A DNA stretch of 52,550 nt from Gammaproteobacteria bacterium (GCA_024277755.1 JAJRUN010000082.1:1-52550); one strand, 5' to 3'. Shown: positions 42,719 to 51,917, counted from the first letter of the stretch. Numbers and translations: made by a program. Notes: generated by a model from the letters alone, not told the origin.

Positions 42719-45367
42719 TTATAGCCGTGCAGATAACAGCATTTTCAACTCAGGCACACATGAACCACAATTGGTTCCGGCCTTTAGTGCCAGTCCAATC
42801 TCTTCTGCTGTTTGCAGGTTCTGGTCTTTGATTGCCGCCGAAAGAGTGTTGATACCCACCGAGAAACAAGCACAGACAATCCGTCCCACATCCTGCTGAC
42901 CTGCCGGTGGTTTGCCGAGCAGCAAACCTTTGCGTTCATCTGCAACCAGGGCGTCTTTAGCAAACAAGCCCGCCAACCAGCTACGCGACGGTAGCTCATG
43001 GTTTGGGGCGATAAAGATACAACTCTCCACCCTGCTTTCAACCATGCGCACCCCTCGATAACGATGTGCCCGGGCATCAAGATACTCAACCCAGTTGACA
43101 TCACTGCCTGACGCACACAACATACCCCTGGCCCAGGCAGGCCAATCCAATTCGGTCTGCTCACCGGCAAACTCATAACGATAAAAACCATCGCCTGTGG
43201 CTCGTGACCAATAACTGACACCGGCCATATCAAGACGCCGCCGGGTTAACAAAAAACCATGCCAGGCAGGTTGATACAGCGCAACACGCACAGGTGTCTG
43301 CTTAAGTTCCGGCTGACCAGAAACGGGATCAACCACCGGATTCACAATGGCTGAGACACGCGCATGACTGGCAAACTGATCATTCCAGTGCATGGGAATA
43401 AAAACACTGCCGCGCTGCTGGTCTTCACTCACGCGAACACGCACAATCACCTCACCCCACTGGCTAAACACCCGTGCCAGCACGCCTTCTTTTAGATTGG
43501 CATCCTTGGCATCATCAGGATGTATTTCGATATAAGATTCCGGGCTGTGCTCGCTCAACCGCGCCGCCTTGCCGGTACGGGTCATGGTATGCCATTGATC
43601 GCGCACCCGGCCGGTATTGAGGGTAAAAGGAAAATCATCTGTTGTTGAATTCTGCGGCAAACGCGGCTTTATTGGCAGCAATTGTGCCTTGCCACTGGCA
43701 GTAAAATAACGGCCATCGCTAAACATCCGTGGCATGCCCTTACCATTAACTACCGGCCATTGAATTGGTTTAAACCCATCATAATCAGCATTGCTGACAC
43801 TGCTCAGCTCAGCGATATCAAAATCACGCTGGCCATTATTTTTATGGCCGGACAAGGCCGCATGTTCACGAAACACATCGGCAGATGAATCATAAGAAAA
43901 GCCATCCGAATAGCCCATCCGTTTTGCCACTTCAGCCACAATCCACCAATCAGCTTTGGCCTCACCCGGTGCTGGCAAAAATGCCTTTTGACGCGAGATA
44001 CGCCGTTCGGAATTGGTGACCGTGCCATCCTTCTCGCCCCAGGCCAATGCAGGCAGCAATACGTCCGCCAGCACAGTGGTATCCGTTTCAGCCATAACAT
44101 CCGACACTACTACCAGCTCGCATTTCTGCAACGCAGCTTTAACACGATCTGCATCCGGCAGACTTACCACCGGATTGGTAGCCAAAATCCATACCGCCTT
44201 TACCTTGCCCTCATCAATCGCATTAAACAGATCAACCGCCTTCAGGCCTTGATGATCGGCAATCACAGGCGATTGCCAAAAACCCTGCACCAGCTTGCGG
44301 TGATCGGCATTATCAATATCCATGTGTGCCGCCAGCATGTTCGCCAGCCCACCCACCTCACGGCCTCCCATGGCATTAGGCTGACCTGTAAACGAAAACG
44401 GTCCCATACCGGTACGACCAATACGGCCACTGAGTAAATGACAATTAATGATGGCATTCACCTTGTCCGTGCCGCTGGATGACTGATTAACACCCTGTGA
44501 ATAAACCGTAATTACCCGCTCGGTACGAACAAACAAGCGGAAAAATTCCATCACGTCCGCCAGTGGCAAGCCACATTGCCCGGCCACACTTTCCACCGTC
44601 GGCGCACTGGTTTTTGCCTGCGCCAGAGCCTCGGCATGACCCTCGGTATAATTGCTGACAAACAGCTCATTGGTTTCGCCTGCTTCATCCAGGTGTGCCA
44701 ACAAGCCGTTAAACAAAATGGCATCCGTTCCCGGCCTGAGTGACAGGTGCATATCGGCAATGTCGCAGGTAGCCGTCTTACGGGGATCAATGACGATCAC
44801 CTGCAAATCAGAATGATCTTTCTTGGCCTGAACAATACGTTGATACAAAACTGGATGACACCAGGCGGCATTCGAACCCGCTAGCACAATCAGCTTGGCC
44901 CGTTCCAGATCTTCATAACAACAAGGCACGGTATCCGAACCAAAAGCGCGCTTATGCCCCGCCACCGACGATGACATGCACAGACGCGAATTGGTATCGA
45001 TATTGGCCGTACCGATGTAGCCCTTCATCAGTTTATTGGCAACATAATAATCTTCCGTCAGCAACTGACCGGAAACATACATGGCCACTGAATCAGGACC
45101 ATGCGCTTTAACGATGCGACTAAAACCATCAGCCACCTTGCTTAAAGCCGTTTCCCAATCACTACGCAGGCCATCCACCTTGGGATAAAGCAGGCGTTGA
45201 TCAAGATCAAGCGTCTGGCCCAGAGCTGACCCTTTGGAACAGAGCCGGCCATAATTAGAGGGATGCTGCGTATCACCGCCAATATCAACACCATCATCGG
45301 TGACAGTCGCCAGCACTCCACAGCCAACGCCACAGTAAGGACAGGTTGTTTGAGTTGTTTCAATCAT
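42719..45367 (-). CDS. nasA: Assimilatory nitrate reductase catalytic subunit NasA
   Basis: An 882-residue molybdopterin enzyme. The N-terminal 4Fe-4S site uses Cys9, 12, 16 and 43 (TTCPYCGVGCGV, GRLCSKG). Molybdopterin-domain blocks include NTNSRLCMSSS-like DTNSRLCMSSSVAGHKRAFG, SNAAWCHPVLYQR, YSQGVNQSSSGTDKVNAIINCHLLSGRIGR, and GQPNAMGGREVGGL. The C-terminal about 55 residues are a BFD-like 2Fe-2S domain (IVCACFSVG, TNCGSCVPEL), as in Klebsiella-type NasA. It reduces nitrate to nitrite in the cytoplasm for assimilation. It lies 3 bases after nirD, so nirB-nirD-nasA form one unit. No nitrate transporter gene is visible. Confidence 0.95.
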   Translation of the reverse strand: MIETTQTTCPYCGVGCGVLATVTDDGVDIGGDTQHPSNYGRLCSKGSALGQTLDLDQRLLYPKVDGLRSDWETALSKVADGFSRIVKAHGPDSVAMYVSGQLLTEDYYVANKLMKGYIGTANIDTNSRLCMSSSVAGHKRAFGSDTVPCCYEDLERAKLIVLAGSNAAWCHPVLYQRIVQAKKDHSDLQVIVIDPRKTATCDIADMHLSLRPGTDAILFNGLLAHLDEAGETNELFVSNYTEGHAEALAQAKTSAPTVESVAGQCGLPLADVMEFFRLFVRTERVITVYSQGVNQSSSGTDKVNAIINCHLLSGRIGRTGMGPFSFTGQPNAMGGREVGGLANMLAAHMDIDNADHRKLVQGFWQSPVIADHQGLKAVDLFNAIDEGKVKAVWILATNPVVSLPDADRVKAALQKCELVVVSDVMAETDTTVLADVLLPALAWGEKDGTVTNSERRISRQKAFLPAPGEAKADWWIVAEVAKRMGYSDGFSYDSSADVFREHAALSGHKNNGQRDFDIAELSSVSNADYDGFKPIQWPVVNGKGMPRMFSDGRYFTASGKAQLLPIKPRLPQNSTTDDFPFTLNTGRVRDQWHTMTRTGKAARLSEHSPESYIEIHPDDAKDANLKEGVLARVFSQWGEVIVRVRVSEDQQRGSVFIPMHWNDQFASHARVSAIVNPVVDPVSGQPELKQTPVRVALYQPAWHGFLLTRRRLDMAGVSYWSRATGDGFYRYEFAGEQTELDWPAWARGMLCASGSDVNWVEYLDARAHRYRGVRMVESRVESCIFIAPNHELPSRSWLAGLFAKDALVADERKGLLLGKPPAGQQDVGRIVCACFSVGINTLSAAIKDQNLQTAEEIGLALKAGTNCGSCVPELKMLLSARL

Positions 45368-45370
45368 TTT

Positions 45371-45679
45371 CTACAACGCCAAATAAACCACCCCGGCCTC
45401 AACCTTGGTCTCATACTTACCAGTGCATCCTTCATCCGGTTCCTGAGCTTCACCACTGGCCAGGTCAATTTTCCAGTTATGCAAAGGGCAAGTGACGGTA
45501 TGACCATGCACAATACCCTGCGACAATGGCCCCTGTTTATGCGGGCACGAATCGCGCAAAGCAAAGACATGATCATCAGCTGCGCGAAACACTGCGATAT
45601 CACCCTTGGCCGTTTCGACCACGCGTGAACCCAGTTTTGGAATCTCTTCCACAGCACCAATTTCTATCCAGTTACTCAT
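45371..45679 (-). CDS. nirD: Nitrite reductase small subunit NirD
   Basis: A 102-residue Rieske-fold protein. CPHKQGPL and CPLHNWKIDL keep the Cys-His pairs that hold a Rieske 2Fe-2S cluster; many enterobacterial NirD proteins have lost these, so this one may carry a cluster. It pairs with NirB to reduce nitrite to ammonium with NAD(P)H. It lies 60 bases after nirB and 3 bases before nasA. Confidence 0.92.
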   Translation of the reverse strand: MSNWIEIGAVEEIPKLGSRVVETAKGDIAVFRAADDHVFALRDSCPHKQGPLSQGIVHGHTVTCPLHNWKIDLASGEAQEPDEGCTGKYETKVEAGVVYLAL

Positions 45680-45739
45680 CTACATCAACCTCTTTAATCT
45701 GCAACGTCATTACGGCAAAGACCGGAATGAAAAATCTTG

Positions 45740-48175
45740 TTAGCCAATTTTCTTGATCGGAATATAGACCTTGCGTGTTTCCGCATCCGCAACTTCCCTG
45801 GCCCACGGATCAAACTTGAATACATCCTGTGAATCAAGAAAACGTTGATTCAAGACTTTGCGTCCAACCTCGTCTTCAACTACTTTTTCTTTTACATAGC
45901 TCAGACCAACACGCTCGATCCATGGTGCAGTACGCTCAAGGTAGTGCGCCTCTTCTCTGTAGATCTGCATAAAGGCACCACAGTATTCCATGGCCTCTTC
46001 TTCAGTTGCCACACGCGCCAGCAGATCAGTCGCCTTGACATGAATTCCGCCATTCCCCCCCACATGCAGCTCATAACCGGAATCAACACAGACCACACCA
46101 AAGTCTTTAATAGTGGCTTCGGCACAGTTACGCGGACAACCTGACACAGCAATCTTGAACTTGTGCGGTGTTTGCGAACCCCAGGTCATCTCTTCGATCT
46201 TGATCCCCAAACCGGTGGAATCCTGCGTACCAAAGCGGCACCACTCTTCACCGACACAGGTTTTCACCGTACGCAAAGATTTGCCATAGGCATGACCCGA
46301 GACCATACCGGCCTTATTCAGATCACTCCAAATCTCTGGTAAGTCTTCTTTCTTAATACCGAACAAATCGATACGCTGACCACCCGTCACCTTAACCATC
46401 TTGGCATCGAATTTTTCTGCGGCATCGGCAATGGCACGCAACTCATTCGGTGTTGTCACCCCGCCCCACATACGCGGCACCACTGAATAAGTACCATCTT
46501 TCTGAATATTGGCGTGAACACGCTCATTGATGAAGCGCGACTGCGGATCATCCACCGACTCATTCGGCCAGGCCGCCAACACATAAAAGTTCAGTGCCGG
46601 ACGACATGAAGCACAACCATCTGGCGTCTTCCATTCCAGGAATTCGTGTACCGCAGGAATCGAGGTCAGCTCATTGTGTTTGATGGCATGACGCACTTCA
46701 TCGTGGGTGTGTTCTGTGCAACCACACATGGCCTTTTTCTTCGGCGTGTCGGAATAATCACCCACGGTTGAAGCCAGAATCTGCTCCACAAGACCGGTAC
46801 AAGAACCACACGAGGCCGCAGCCTTGGTGTGCGCCTTCACCTCTTCCAGGGTAAACAGACCTTTATCAGTAATGGCATTGACGATATCGCCCTTACAAAC
46901 GCCGTTACAACCACACACTTCCATGTCATCACTCATGGCCGAGGCGGCATTCTCACCACCATGGCCCGCATCACCCAAATGGGCCTGCCCAAACATCAGG
47001 TGATCACGAATATCCGAAACATCTGTGCCGTCACGCAGCATCTGGAAATACCAGGCACCATCCACCGTGTCACCATACATCACCGCGCCGTGGATTTTAT
47101 TGTCTTTCAGTACGACTTTTTTATACACACCATTGGCAACATCTTTCATGATGATGTCTTCGGTAGTGTCATCTCCGGTAAAATCACCGGCCGAAAACAG
47201 ATCAATGCCAGTCACCTTCAACTTGGTAGACGTCACCGACCCTTCATAACGACCAATACCGAATTTTGCCAAATGGTTAGCACAGACCTTGCCCTGTTCA
47301 AACAACGGCGCCACCAGACCATAGGTTTCACCACGATGCTGCACACACTCACCAACAGAATAGATCTTTGGGTCAAAGGTCTGCATGGTATCGTTCACCA
47401 CAATGCCGCGCTCGCAGTGCAGGCCGATCTTTTCAGCCAATTCGATATTGGGGCGAATACCCGCCGCCATCACCACGATGTCGGCAGAAATTTCCAGGCC
47501 ATCCTTAAAACGCACCGCTTTAACACAGTCATCCCCAAGAATCGCCTCGGTCTGAGTCGCCATCAGGAATTGCAGCCCCTTCTCTTCCAATGACTGCTGC
47601 AACATGCGGCCAGAGACATCATCCATCTGCCGCTCCATCAAGGTGTCAGTCAAATGCACCACCGTCACATCCATGCCCTGGATCTTCAGGCCATTGGCCG
47701 CCTCAAGCCCCAGCAAACCGCCACCAATCACCACCGCGTGGGTTTTGGTTTTGGCAGTACCCAGCATGGTATCGACGTCTTTGATATCACGAAAACCAAT
47801 CACACCCGGCAGCCCATGCCCCGGCACAGGAATAATAAAAGGGTTGGAACCCGTCGCTAATAACAAGCGATCATACGTCTCTTCAGTGCCATCATCAGCA
47901 ATTACCTTGCGGCCCTTGCGATCTACGTCAACAACGGTCTTGCCTACATGCAGCTTGATATTATTTTCTTCATACCAGTCAAGGGTGTTGAGCATGATGT
48001 CATCAATCGTTTTGTCACCCGCCAACACCGGCGACAGTAAAATGCGGTTGTAGTTACCGTAAGGCTCAGCGCCAAACACAGTGATGTCATACATATCCGG
48101 CGCAATCTTCAGCAACTCTTCAATGGTGCGCACACCCGCCATGCCGTTACCGACCAATACCAACTTTTCTTTCAT
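45740..48175 (-). CDS. nirB: Nitrite reductase large subunit NirB
   Basis: The ATG at 48175 follows GGAGCA and gives 811 residues; an in-frame TTG four codons upstream is not needed. Order: FAD/NAD(P)-binding domain (VLVGNGMAGVRTIEEL; VVIGGGLLGLEAANGL), two BFD-like 2Fe-2S segments near 418 (CGCNGVCKGDIV...CGSCTG) and 485 (CGCTEHTHDEV...CASCRP), a ferredoxin-like half-domain, and the sirohaem/4Fe-4S core with CVGEEWC near 640 and SGCPRNCAEA near 677. It reduces nitrite to ammonium in the cytoplasm. It is first in nirB-nirD-nasA. Confidence 0.95.
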   Translation of the reverse strand: MKEKLVLVGNGMAGVRTIEELLKIAPDMYDITVFGAEPYGNYNRILLSPVLAGDKTIDDIMLNTLDWYEENNIKLHVGKTVVDVDRKGRKVIADDGTEETYDRLLLATGSNPFIIPVPGHGLPGVIGFRDIKDVDTMLGTAKTKTHAVVIGGGLLGLEAANGLKIQGMDVTVVHLTDTLMERQMDDVSGRMLQQSLEEKGLQFLMATQTEAILGDDCVKAVRFKDGLEISADIVVMAAGIRPNIELAEKIGLHCERGIVVNDTMQTFDPKIYSVGECVQHRGETYGLVAPLFEQGKVCANHLAKFGIGRYEGSVTSTKLKVTGIDLFSAGDFTGDDTTEDIIMKDVANGVYKKVVLKDNKIHGAVMYGDTVDGAWYFQMLRDGTDVSDIRDHLMFGQAHLGDAGHGGENAASAMSDDMEVCGCNGVCKGDIVNAITDKGLFTLEEVKAHTKAAASCGSCTGLVEQILASTVGDYSDTPKKKAMCGCTEHTHDEVRHAIKHNELTSIPAVHEFLEWKTPDGCASCRPALNFYVLAAWPNESVDDPQSRFINERVHANIQKDGTYSVVPRMWGGVTTPNELRAIADAAEKFDAKMVKVTGGQRIDLFGIKKEDLPEIWSDLNKAGMVSGHAYGKSLRTVKTCVGEEWCRFGTQDSTGLGIKIEEMTWGSQTPHKFKIAVSGCPRNCAEATIKDFGVVCVDSGYELHVGGNGGIHVKATDLLARVATEEEAMEYCGAFMQIYREEAHYLERTAPWIERVGLSYVKEKVVEDEVGRKVLNQRFLDSQDVFKFDPWAREVADAETRKVYIPIKKIG

Positions 48176-48666
48176 AAACTGCTCCAAATCAAGAAACCTT
48201 CACTATTGATAGAGCTAGAGCAAAGGCTGTGCCAGAAAACGGGGCACAAACATAACCAATTGTTTTACATAAAAAAATACAAAAATTACAGCCCACAAAA
48301 ACAACACGCCCAACCATACTGGCACAATTGTGATGCACCACCGCCCCATTAAAGTGCAAACCCAAAACAGCCTAAATACAGACAATCACTGAATTCCTGT
48401 CTATGCGTCTAACCACCCTATTAGAGGGATCTCTGAACAAACACCAGCAAATTTAAGATAGTATTCCAAGCTTATGACCTGTCTGTGAGACGACGCTTTA
48501 CGGCAAACAATGAATAAGAGCAACCGGGCATTTATTCAGGAGCGTTACAACATAGATCCTGGCCGCGATGCAAAAACAGCCTGCCAGTGGCCCGGACCTT
48601 TAATATAAGGATGAAGGCTATCTCGCAGACAGCCCAAAACAGTTATTATAAACCTGCTTGGTATTG
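48176..48666. other. Divergent intergenic region between nirB and the HPP gene
   Basis: This 491-base region should hold the nirB promoter. A 6-bp stem TGTGCC/GGCACA (48228-48248, 9-base loop) lies in the nirB leader about 55 bases before the ATG and could be a regulatory hairpin. CACAATTGTG (48323-48332) is a perfect 10-bp palindrome next to a TGCACCA element that equals one half of an NtrC site. No sigma-54 element with correct spacing was found. A 32-codon reading frame (48510-48608, plus strand, product beginning MNKSNRAF and ending WPGPLI) looks protein-like but lacks a ribosome site. Confidence 0.45.
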
Positions 48667-49812
48667 ATGAATCAGCTAACCAAAGTTCTCGAACGTTTAA
48701 AATTCACCTCTCGGGTCAGTATTGTAGAAATGCTGACTTCCGCCATCTCTGCGTCCATTGCTCTGGCAATCGTCGTCTGGGTAAGCAAGCAAAGCCTATC
48801 AGGCATCAACATCCCCTTTATCATGGCCTCGATGGGAGCAACTGCGGTAATCTTATTTGCGACACCTAACAGCCCCATGGGCCGACCCTGGCCATTATTG
48901 GCTGGTCACTTTGTTGCGGCCTTTATTGCCATCAGTTGTGGCAAACTGACTTCAAACCTGATGATCTCAGTGCCATTAGCCATCGGCCTGGTGATCTTTG
49001 CCATGCACTACCTGCGCTGCATCCATCCCCCTGGCGGTGCCACCGCCCTGCTCGCTCTGCTGGGGGGAACTGAGGTCAGCGCAATCGGTTATCAGTTCAT
49101 GCTCACGCCACTGGCGATCAATCTGCTGATTCTGGCGCTGGTGGCTTATGCTCTCAATAAGTTGCGCGCCGAAAAAGGTCGCTATACACGCGTTGAAATT
49201 CCAAGCGGCTGGCAACAACGCCGGCAAACAAAAACAACGCCACGCTTCAAGACTCAGGATCTGCAAGCAGCCATTCACTCTCTCGACAGCTACATCGACA
49301 TGGATGCAGAACAACTGGCACAACTTTATGAGCTGGCCGAGCAACAGCGTTATTCGCGCAAGCTGGGAACATTAAGCTGTGGCGAGGTGATGGAACAGGC
49401 CATTAGCCGTGAATATGGCGACAGCCTACAGGAAGCCTGGGCACAACTCAGCCACGATGACCAACAGGCAATTGTGGTGACTGACCGCGCCCGTCACATT
49501 AAAGGCATCCTGACACTAAGTGATTTTATCAAACACGCCCAGATCTTTGATCTAAACACAGAACAGCAACGAGTGGCCGCATTAATCAAGCCCAGCACCA
49601 CGCTGACCTCGGACAAACCCGAGGTCATCGGCCAGATCATGAGTACAACCACCTACTGCGCTCAACAGGATAAAAGCGCTGCCGATGTATGGCCAATGTT
49701 CGAACGCTATAACATCGAACATCTTCCAGTCGTCGATCAGAACAATAAGCTGCAAGGCATCATTCATCGCTCAACACTGGCACCACGGCTTAGCAGTAGC
49801 CACCAAAATTAG
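48667..49812 (+). CDS. HPP-family membrane protein with C-terminal CBS pair
   Basis: The chosen ATG (48667) gives 381 residues; a TTG three codons upstream is also in frame and neither has a strong ribosome site. Residues 20-165 hold four to five membrane helices with the HPP signature HYLRCIHPPGGATALLALLGG and MGATAVILFATPNSPMGRPWPLLAGH. A linker leads to two CBS domains (about 240-300, GEVMEQAI...IVVTDRARHIKGIL; about 320-378, IGQIMSTT...HLPVVDQNNKLQGII), which sense adenine nucleotides in other proteins. HPP proteins in plants and cyanobacteria move nitrite. The gene is divergent from nirB-nirD-nasA, so nitrite transport is a reasonable inference. Confidence 0.85.
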   Translation: MNQLTKVLERLKFTSRVSIVEMLTSAISASIALAIVVWVSKQSLSGINIPFIMASMGATAVILFATPNSPMGRPWPLLAGHFVAAFIAISCGKLTSNLMISVPLAIGLVIFAMHYLRCIHPPGGATALLALLGGTEVSAIGYQFMLTPLAINLLILALVAYALNKLRAEKGRYTRVEIPSGWQQRRQTKTTPRFKTQDLQAAIHSLDSYIDMDAEQLAQLYELAEQQRYSRKLGTLSCGEVMEQAISREYGDSLQEAWAQLSHDDQQAIVVTDRARHIKGILTLSDFIKHAQIFDLNTEQQRVAALIKPSTTLTSDKPEVIGQIMSTTTYCAQQDKSAADVWPMFERYNIEHLPVVDQNNKLQGIIHRSTLAPRLSSSHQN

Positions 49813-49935
49813 CCATACCATCACTTTTACGACAACAAAGATTTATGTCGGCTTTCTTTACGGTTTTAGTTTTTATTTTTCGGCAGTCTTGCCTGACAAA
49901 GCATAACCACTTGTTTATATTAAATATTAGAGTTT

Positions 49936-49951
49936 TGGAATACACCTTGCA
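49936..49951 (+). promoter_or_regulatory. Sigma-54 type promoter of the PEP-CTERM gene
   Basis: TGGAATACACCTTGCA has the invariant GG (49937-49938) and GC (49949-49950) of sigma-54 promoters at the exact 10-base spacing, with the TTGCA -12 element complete and the -24 element TGGAAT in place of TGGCAC. It ends 40 bases before the ATG. PEP-CTERM genes are often controlled by PrsK/PrsR and sigma-54. An overlapping TATAAT at 49954-49959 is an alternative sigma-70 -10 but has no good -35. Confidence 0.62.
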
Positions 49952-49991
49952 TGTATAATTATTAGAAAATAACAACAAGGAGCCTACAAAA

Positions 49992-50774
49992 ATGACAAAG
50001 GAACAAAGCATATCTAAAAAAATTGCTTCATCCCTGGCAATCGCCCTTCTATGCGGCCTCAGCTTTAGCGCCAGCGCAGCCCCAATTTACTGGACAGACT
50101 GGACTACAAGCAGTAGCACTCAAGCCGGATTTGAGGGCAAAGGCACCATTACAACAAGCACATCAACCGTTGACGTTACCTACACCAACCCGCAAGGCGT
50201 TGGTTTTTTCCAAAGCAATGGTGGCATCGACTACTGGCAGAATATCCACAGTGGGCGCAATCCTTCCACCTCACCCTACACCAGCGCCGCAGTAGATAAC
50301 ATCCCCACCGGAACGGACATCGTTGGCTTGCGGTACGCAGGCAGCCAAACCCTTACCTTTTCTGAAGCAATTGCCAATCCGGTTTTCTCTTATGTAAGCC
50401 TTAACGGCAATGGTTATAGCTTTGATCAAGACTTCGAAATTTTGAGTTTTGGTAATGCGAGTGACGGCAACGACTGCGGCTACTGGGGGTGTGGTACTTC
50501 GTATAAAAATGTCGTTGACCTGGGCGGTGGTATTTTTGAATATCAACTGCTTGGAACCGGCGAACCCCATGGCACAATCCAGTTCACAGGCGCCTTTAAT
50601 ACCGTTAGCTGGAACAGCCTGAGTAACGAATACTGGAACGGCTTCACTGTAGGCATTCAAGGAACCAAGGTCGAAATATTTGACAACACTGTTCCAGAAC
50701 CTGCCCCTTTGGCACTATTAACATTAGGGTTGCTAAGCCTTGGCTATTTCCGTAAAAGGAAACCAGCCCAGTAA
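49992..50774 (+). CDS. PEP-CTERM sorting-signal surface protein
   Basis: A 260-residue protein with a signal peptide (IASSLAIALLCGLSFSASAAP), a beta-rich body, and a C-terminal PEP-CTERM sorting signal: VPEPAPLALL, a hydrophobic helix (TLGLLSLGYF), then a basic tail (RKRKPAQ). Such proteins are processed by exosortase EpsH and usually depend on an exopolysaccharide cluster elsewhere in the genome. Two cysteines in DCGYWGCGTSYKN (about 157-169) may form a disulfide. The ribosome site is AAGGAG, nine bases before the ATG. The body resembles the many Gly/Asn/Ser-rich PEP-CTERM proteins; a specific role is not deducible. Confidence 0.92.
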   Translation: MTKEQSISKKIASSLAIALLCGLSFSASAAPIYWTDWTTSSSTQAGFEGKGTITTSTSTVDVTYTNPQGVGFFQSNGGIDYWQNIHSGRNPSTSPYTSAAVDNIPTGTDIVGLRYAGSQTLTFSEAIANPVFSYVSLNGNGYSFDQDFEILSFGNASDGNDCGYWGCGTSYKNVVDLGGGIFEYQLLGTGEPHGTIQFTGAFNTVSWNSLSNEYWNGFTVGIQGTKVEIFDNTVPEPAPLALLTLGLLSLGYFRKRKPAQ

Positions 50775-51026
50775 GTAGCTCGTTTGGTGGGGGCTTGAAA
50801 GTAATGACCAGGTCTATGAATAGATATTCATAAGCCTTTTTCAGTCCCTACCGACCCTCCCCATTTAACCCCGCCATCACCCGGCGCTAAACAACCGGCC
50901 CCTTTTTCTGTTCACAGCACCGCTTCTTCCTGATCAATCTAAATTATCGATATACCGTGCACGTTAGCATTGCCTGACCCGCCTATGTACACTGCTTGTT
51001 CAACCACAACAAGGAGCGTTCTAATA

Positions 51027-51572
51027 ATGAAAACAATTCGTAAAACTCTCTTCACTGCAGGTCTGATTTGTGCCGCCACACTACAACCTCTAGTCGCGCA
51101 AGCCGTTAGCTGCAATGACGACGAAGAATTAGTCCGCATCAAAGGCAAGATTTTCAATAACGCCATACAGCCTGGCACAACCCTGGGGACAGCACGCATC
51201 AAAATTGGTGACGATAAAATGAAATGCGGAATCATGGGACAAGGCGCAGTAGGAAATGACGGTTCAATTAATTTTATTCATACCCTTGTATGCAATGATA
51301 AAGTTATCTTCCCCCTAACCGGCGATATCATTCACTCACAAATCAGCCTAAACACAACCGGCTTCGCTAATTTCCAAGCTTGCCCAGATGGCTTCCCCCC
51401 TGGCTCAGCCGTTGGCACCTTTCAAGAAACATCAGTACCAATTTCTGGCACTGGCCGAGGTGTATTCAAAAATGTGGAGCGTGGCGAAATCCACATTCAT
51501 GGCACAATCAATTGCTTAGCCGCCATTGATATGAAACTGTCTGGTGCTATCTGCATGAGAGATGATGATTAA
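51027..51572 (+). CDS. Secreted protein of unknown function
   Basis: The ATG at 51027 gives 181 residues and puts a Sec signal peptide (KTLFTAGLICAATLQPLVAQA) at the N-terminus; a longer frame from 50970 adds unlikely residues. AAGGAG lies ten bases upstream. The mature part is beta-rich, begins with SCNDDEELVRIKGKI and has six cysteines (including MKCGIMGQ, TLVCND, QACPDGFPPGS, GTINCLAAI and AICMRDDD) that could form three disulfides. No family was recognised, and no PEP-CTERM signal is present. Confidence 0.75.
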   Translation: MKTIRKTLFTAGLICAATLQPLVAQAVSCNDDEELVRIKGKIFNNAIQPGTTLGTARIKIGDDKMKCGIMGQGAVGNDGSINFIHTLVCNDKVIFPLTGDIIHSQISLNTTGFANFQACPDGFPPGSAVGTFQETSVPISGTGRGVFKNVERGEIHIHGTINCLAAIDMKLSGAICMRDDD

Positions 51573-51594
51573 AAAAAGACTTGATTGATTCGTT

Positions 51595-51624
51595 GCCGTA
51601 CCCGGATATTAATCTGGGTATGGC
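51595..51624. other. Hairpin downstream of the unknown secreted-protein gene
   Basis: GCCGTACCC and GGGTATGGC can pair over nine positions with one G-U pair and a 12-base A/T-rich loop, 22 bases after the stop. There is no T run, so a role as an intrinsic terminator is doubtful. Confidence 0.35.
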
Positions 51625-51773
51625 AAAATCATGCTGATTAAGATCAATAGAAAAAAACTGAAGGAAAAATAACTTGAGGCCATAACAAATATTCCGCGTA
51701 AAACCACGGCATAATTTTTTCCCAAAAAATCATGTCTGAATCGTTCTAAAAAAAGCTTCCAGGAGCAATACAT

Positions 51774-51917
51774 ATGAGCAATGATCAACACCCGGCAACC
51801 GAGGAGGATATAAAAAAAGCCGAAGGTAAGGCCTTCATCAAAAAACTAATCATTGCCAAAGTGATACTGTTGGTTTTCATGGCAGGTATCGGTTATTACT
51901 TATTTATGACCATCTAA
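51774..51917 (+). CDS. Small single-pass membrane protein (47 residues)
   Basis: An ATG preceded by AGGAG at eight bases opens a 47-codon frame ending TAA. The product has a polar, charged N-terminus (SNDQHPATEEDIKKAEGKAF), a short basic segment (IKKLIIAK) and one hydrophobic helix (VILLVFMAGIGYYLFMTI) ending at the C-terminus. The positive charges just before the helix predict an inside N-terminus. It is too short for most gene callers. No family was recognised, but the composition, ribosome site and topology make it a credible gene. It stands between the unknown secreted protein and the insertion-sequence remnant. Confidence 0.6.
   Translation: MSNDQHPATEEDIKKAEGKAFIKKLIIAKVILLVFMAGIGYYLFMTI

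Noticed and set aside
46829..47593. 254-codon plus-strand frame over nirB
   Set aside because: It is antisense to the conserved NirB reading frame and has no recognisable domain.
48316..48345. Possible sigma-54 promoter TGGCACAATTGTGATGC
   Set aside because: The GG and GC are two bases too far apart for sigma-54, so it is treated only as a palindrome.
51609..51791. 60-residue reading frame on the minus strand with a hydrophobic stretch
   Set aside because: It has no ribosome site, lies over the leader of the plus-strand 47-residue gene, and its composition looks like A/T-rich noise.
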